NCBI GenBank assembly: GCA_028565635.1
Contig: JAOXYB010047070.1
Span: 1,584-12,195, forward strand
DNA: 10,612 bases
From: Phoronis ovalis
Taxonomy: Eukaryota > Phoronida > Phoronidae
Direction: 5' to 3'
Made by a program: the position numbers and the translations under genes. Within the stretch, counting starts at the first letter, position 1, and each line of letters starts with the position of its first letter. The notes beneath the pieces are model-generated. The model searched no databases and was not told where the DNA came from. It saw only the letters and a list, made by a program, of their open reading frames with translations. Shown here piece after piece: positions 7,164-10,612 of this stretch.

Positions 7164-7878
7164 TCTTGAATTGAGTCTAAAATGATATTTTTTTAATATT
7201 ATCAGTTTATTCTGATAATGTGAGTTAAATGTTGATTAAAATGCCAATTTAAAATTACCTACAATTTATGTTTATTTTAGTATGCGCTTTGTTTACTAAT
7301 TACCAGTATATATCGAGCTCTTCATTACACTAATCAGGGCTGTTGGCTAAATGGTTATTGTTTTAAGGGAGTATCAGTGAAAATTTAGAAATATATAGTT
7401 TTTGTTTTAAAAGTGTTGTAAAGCGATGTTATATGTTGTACAATGTTTCATCTAGCCCGGCTGTTTTGGGGAAATCTGATAAATGTCAAACACAGGTAGC
7501 TACTGAATTTATTATGCAGTCTGAGGCTGATGGGCAATGTTTCTGTTACCTTTTGCTGTTGTGTGAATAATAAGGCTGCATTTTGAGATTAAATTGCAAT
7601 GTATATAAACATATTTTAATTATTACAACTACGGCTTCACTACACAAATGCATCCACAGATTGACAAATACAATGACCTAATTTGTTATTCTGAACAATT
7701 AACAGGTGGATTACAAATATAAATCTGAAACCACCATAGCATAGACATGTTATAATATAATGCATACTTTTGTAGGAGAAAGAGAACAGTTCTGAAGATT
7801 ATTAGTATTGCCCGTAATAGGAGCAAGCCTATATTGGTTTTGTACGCTTTTTTTTCCAATTTTCAGCAAGCTATATCT
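7164..7878 (+). other. 3' flank / probable 3' untranslated region
   Basis: AT-rich, no coding sense. No AATAAA lies close after the stop. ATTAAA at 7235-7240, followed by a T/G-rich stretch (7268-7300), is the nearest usable poly(A) signal; a second ATTAAA is at 7588-7593. Either would give a 3' UTR of roughly 90 or 440 bases. The first AATAAA is far off at 8559-8564. Confidence 0.4.
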
Positions 7879-8460
7879 CGAAGACAGTTACTGGCAGGGA
7901 CATAGTAGGCCATTGTTGACCTTGAGGTCAACAGGTCATTTGGAGGTCAAAGGTCATTTAAAATTGTTCGAAATGATTGTACTGAGTTACAACGACATAT
8001 TTTAGATGACCTTTGAGAATATTTCGGTACTAAAAGGTTTTATTTGTTGGCATCCTTTCAATTAATTTTTTGGTCTTCAAATATTCGAAGACAGTTATAG
8101 TTAAGGACATTATATTTGAGATTTGACATCCCCAGGGTAGATAGGCCATTGCTGGCCTAGCTTGAGGTCAAACATCAAAATTCTAAATTGCTGGAAATGT
8201 TCCAAAATGATGGTATTCGGTACTAAAAAGGTCATTTTGATAATATTTGAGAATATTTAGGTAGTAAAAGGTGAATTTAAGCATTTTTATAAATTAATTT
8301 TATACAGGAAATACATAATGCAAGTCGTAGTGTTTTGTATGTCTTGTAATTTAACACATGACAGTCTCAGAGTCCGGAGAGTTAACCTTGATGTCAAAAA
8401 GTCATCTAGAAGTCAAAAGTTCAAACTCAAAATGGCATAAATTTTCCAGAAAGCACTTTC
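7879..8460. repeat. Diverged tandem repeat with TTGAGGTCAA core
   Basis: Landmarks recur in the same order. CGAAGACAGTTA is at 7879-7890 and 8086-8097. TAGGCCATT is at 7906-7914 and 8142-8150. CTTGAGGTCA is at 7921-7930 and 8161-8170. TTGAGAATATTT followed by GGTA-TAAAAGGT starts at 8013 and 8247. Offsets run from 207 to 240 bases because of indels. A more decayed third unit (ACCTTGATGTCAAAAAGTCAT, about 8385-8405, to about 8460) seems to follow. No ORF of sense. It could be a fragment of a larger satellite-like or dispersed repeat. Confidence 0.6.
7925..7956 (+). promoter_or_regulatory. Cluster of four AGGTCA half-sites, including an exact DR1
   Basis: AGGTCA occurs at 7925-7930, 7933-7938, 7944-7949 and 7951-7956, all in the same orientation with spacers of 2, 5 and 1 bases. 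AGGTCA-A-AGGTCA (7944-7956) is the textbook DR1 for RXR/HNF4/PPAR-type nuclear receptors, and the other two spacings are DR2 and DR5. The motifs lie inside a repeat, so they may simply be repeat sequence; actual binding is unproven. Confidence 0.35.
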
Positions 8461-8491
8461 AAGGCATTTTCTATTTGAAAGAGGGTCTAAT

Positions 8492-8503
8492 GGGGGGGGG
8501 GGG
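8492..8503. repeat. Poly(G) run, 12 bases
   Basis: Twelve consecutive G in AT-rich DNA. Homopolymer length is likely polymorphic and error-prone in sequencing. Confidence 0.8.
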
Positions 8504-9385
8504 TAATCTTGTGCAGTGAAAGAAATCATTATATATCATTTCCAAATCAACAGTCAAGAATAAATCAATAGGTTCAAAGAGTTGCCCGCAAATTCAAATT
8601 CAGTCTTAATTGGTGATCTATTTCTGCAGCCCCTATAGACATATTAGCGTCTAAATTAGCGTGCTTATTTTTCTCCTGAGCAATAGTTAGCGTGATAGCT
8701 AGCATTAATAGTCAGCGCGCTCATAATCTGGGTACAGCTATAGTTTGGGTTCAATCTGAATTTTAGGAGAAAATTGAAATTATTTTTAATCTAGGATGCT
8801 TAACTAAACAAACAAATTTAGGATTTTGGTAACAAACACTTCCACTTGTGAACAAGGAATCATAAATTACAATAAATGCAAATCACTATAAAAATATAAT
8901 CGATGGTAGAATAGCGTGGTTTCAGTTAATATCGTTTTCAGTCTATTATGCATCTGAGACCTCGTTGCAATTTAATATATACTAATATTTCCCCCCGTAA
9001 ATTACAAGCTGCCTATATATACGTATAAAAACGAAGTATTCCAAAATGTTTCGCCGACTATGACTACAGAAATGAGATTGAATTAAATATGTTTCGAAAC
9101 ACCTGAAATTTTTCAGCTGATAACAAATCCGTAATAGTAAATACTACCAACTCGATGGGAAATATAATAATTTAGGTTTCTAAAGGAATCACAAAATTTC
9201 GAAAACAACATTGTCTTGAGTTAGACTACGACATTATGTTTAACTCATACGCGGGTGGATGTAAACATTACGTACTATACGGATTTAACCATTATCATAT
9301 GATGCCAATTATTTCGTCTTTACACTGAAATCAATATTGAGAAGTAAAATAAATGTACATCTTATTACGGTTATTAAATACACTC
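8504..9385. other. Non-coding stretch, nothing recognised
   Basis: AT-rich, stops in all frames, no RNA gene or clear repeat. AATAAA hexamers at 8559-8564 and 8871-8876 are the only transcript-end motifs and have no obvious gene to serve. Confidence 0.5.
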
Positions 9386-9432
9386 TTAAACCGGATTGGT
9401 TTAAAATGTACACAGTATAAATTCTAACCAAT
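9386..9432. promoter_or_regulatory. Hairpin with opposed CCAAT boxes
   Basis: TTAAACC (9386-9392) and GGTTTAA (9398-9404) form a 7-bp inverted repeat around a 5-base loop. The segment includes ATTGG (9395-9399), i.e. CCAAT on the minus strand, and a plus-strand CCAAT follows at 9428-9432. AAAGACGGCGG at 9457-9467 loosely resembles a YY1 site. A divergent promoter is conceivable, but no gene is seen on either side. Confidence 0.2.
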
Positions 9433-9630
9433 CAGAAAATAATGTGTTTTTATGTCAAAGACGGCGGTGACATCGGCAAGTTTCATACTAATGATTAATT
9501 TTCATGCGGGTTCTCACATAATTCTGAACTAGCTATAAGCTACCTGCACTGCCTGCTGTAGATTATATTTTTTTATCATTGTGAGTGTAGAAAGAATGTA
9601 ATTAAAACATATACAATCAATTCTGTTCAC

Positions 9631-9819
9631 AACTCATAAACATAACGCGGCTATACACACAGCTAGTATACTACACGAAATCTACTACATCACTGAATAT
9701 CTATGATGTTGCCGACAAACTTTAATATGATCAAATGTAATCACAACAGTTTTTATTAAATAAATTTAATTGTTCAGAGATCCCGGGTCAGAGATAATAA
9801 TAGTCTATATGATTACTGA
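9631..9819 (+). repeat. Direct duplication, copy A
   Basis: Pairs with 10093-10268. Shared blocks in order are AACTCATAAAC..ATAACG(C/T)GGCT, then TAATCACAACAGTTTTT, then TTCAGAGAT(C/T)CCG, then TCTATATGATTACTGA. The best-conserved part is 9738-9819 against 10183-10268. No coding sense in either copy. Confidence 0.65.
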
Positions 9820-9970
9820 TTAGAAATTGAATGTCGGTACTAATACAATATTAATGATATTAAATTTATTAATGGTAACCGGTTAATGAATACCTCACCG
9901 ACCCCATCAATCATCGGGTACGAACTGTCACACTAACTATTACCGGTAACCGTAACTGCAAACGGGAATT

Positions 9971-9985
9971 ATTATCTGAGATAAT
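9971..9985. repeat. Short palindrome ATTATCT-G-AGATAAT
   Basis: Perfect 7-base arms around one G, extended to 8 by T9970/A9986. It lies between the two duplication copies. Two further short palindromes are nearby, TAACCGGTTA (9876-9885) and TTACCGGTAA (9940-9949). No function assigned. Confidence 0.4.
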
Positions 9986-10092
9986 ACACTCGTTAAAAAG
10001 CGGGGTTAAAAATACCAGATGATATAGATCGAGTGACGCTAGCTGTAGCTATACCCCGAGCTGCACCCGCATTACGAGCGCGCTAAGTTTTT

Positions 10093-10268
10093 AACTCATA
10101 AACCACATAACGTGGCTTTAACATGTACCAGCATGGTACCAGCACAGAGATATATGAGTTGTGAAATAGGTTAATGATGTTTTAATCACAACAGTTTTTC
10201 TTATAAATGAATTTATTCGTTCAGAGATTCCGTGTCTGAGATATCTTAAAAATCTATATGATTACTGA
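10093..10268 (+). repeat. Direct duplication, copy B
   Basis: Second copy of 9631-9819, offset 445 to 462 bases because of small indels. It includes a local doubling of TACCAGCA (about 10117-10133) absent from copy A. The spacer between copies (9820-10092) is not obviously duplicated, although CTAGCT..AGCTA sequences near 9529 and 10039 hint that the duplication once extended further left. Confidence 0.65.
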
Positions 10269-10478
10269 AATATTTTTTTTTTACATGCCGGGATTGCACT
10301 ACAGTTTCTATAGTGTCATATAAACTCTGAAAACATTCTAGGCGCAAATTTGTAATAAAATAAAGATATATGAATTCTTTTGTTCTATGAAACATTTTGC
10401 CTGATTATATATGCACGAGATTATGTCTTAATATGTGATATATGAGGTCATCTGATAATAATTTATAATAACTGATAA

Positions 10479-10612
10479 GGGGCCGTCCATTAATTATGTC
10501 AACAAAATAGGGGGGGGGGGGGTTGAAGAAGTTTGACAGTTGTTGACATGGGGGAGGGGGTAAGTGCAAGCTAAATTGACGTCAACAATGTTATTTTTCC
10601 TTAAGTTTGGTA
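10479..10612. mobile_element. Terminal part of a GGGGCCGTCCAT-type dispersed repeat
   Basis: Begins GGGGCCGTCCATTAATTATGTCAAC, continues with a 13-G run (10510-10522), a second G-rich tract (10548-10560) and GACGTCAAC, and runs off the window. A GGGCCGTCCATAAATTACGTCA-like end followed by poly-G/C tracts and further (A/G)CGTCA motifs is a very common dispersed invertebrate repeat, thought to be a non-autonomous DNA-transposon end. The assignment rests on memory of that motif. The other end and any target duplication lie outside the window. Confidence 0.5.

Noticed and set aside
7808-8005. Plus-strand 65-codon ORF downstream of the zinc-finger gene
   Set aside because: It runs into the AGGTCA tandem repeat and is not preserved in the second repeat unit.
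1-10612. Prokaryotic or viral systems (operon, CRISPR array, toxin-antitoxin, prophage)
   Set aside because: No regularly spaced repeats with spacers, no closely packed ORFs, no ribosome binding sites; gene style and repeats are metazoan.

Overview
The window looks like AT-rich nuclear DNA from an animal, probably a marine invertebrate; a mollusc or other lophotrochozoan is plausible but not proven. The grounds are one intact C2H2 zinc-finger gene whose whole finger array lies in a single exon, GT/AG-type splice signals, non-LTR retrotransposon debris, invertebrate-type dispersed repeats, poly(G) runs and long non-coding stretches. Nothing bacterial is visible: no operons, ribosome binding sites or CRISPR.

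Left part (1-2875): mostly non-coding, with short coding-like pieces I cannot name. These are a possible terminal exon (105-323, +) followed by tandem AATAAA signals inside an inverted repeat (438-480), an unidentified minus-strand ORF (669-899), an unidentified plus-strand ORF (2038-2313), a possible LINE C-terminal scrap (2360-2479), and a 73-nt minus-strand stretch with good splice sites on both sides (2534-2606). The last is the best sign of a second gene.

Middle (2875-5417): a 5'-truncated, frameshifted non-LTR retrotransposon 3' end on the minus strand (about 2875-3720) with an A-rich tail and a damaged RT-associated zinc knuckle. It abuts a second repeat built from ACCCTGAAATATCCC-type units 200 bp apart (about 3738-4130). 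At 4582-4833 the minus strand holds an 83-codon open stretch with protein-like composition and no recognised family. The rest is probably intron or upstream sequence of the zinc-finger gene.

Core gene (5418-7163, +): the exon begins after a convincing acceptor. From the best ATG (5451) it encodes 570 aa: an acidic N-terminal region with two SUMO-type motifs, 15 C2H2 fingers, and what looks like a decayed finger between fingers 1 and 2. It should be a nuclear DNA-binding regulator.

Right part (7164-10612): 3' flank with candidate poly(A) hexamers; a diverged tandem repeat (7879-8460) carrying a cluster of AGGTCA half-sites that includes an exact DR1; a poly(G) run; a CCAAT-containing hairpin (9386-9404); a diverged direct duplication (9631-9819 and 10093-10268); and, at the edge, the start of a dispersed element beginning GGGGCCGTCCAT. 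The window holds one well-supported gene in repeat-rich surroundings. I see no multi-gene system.
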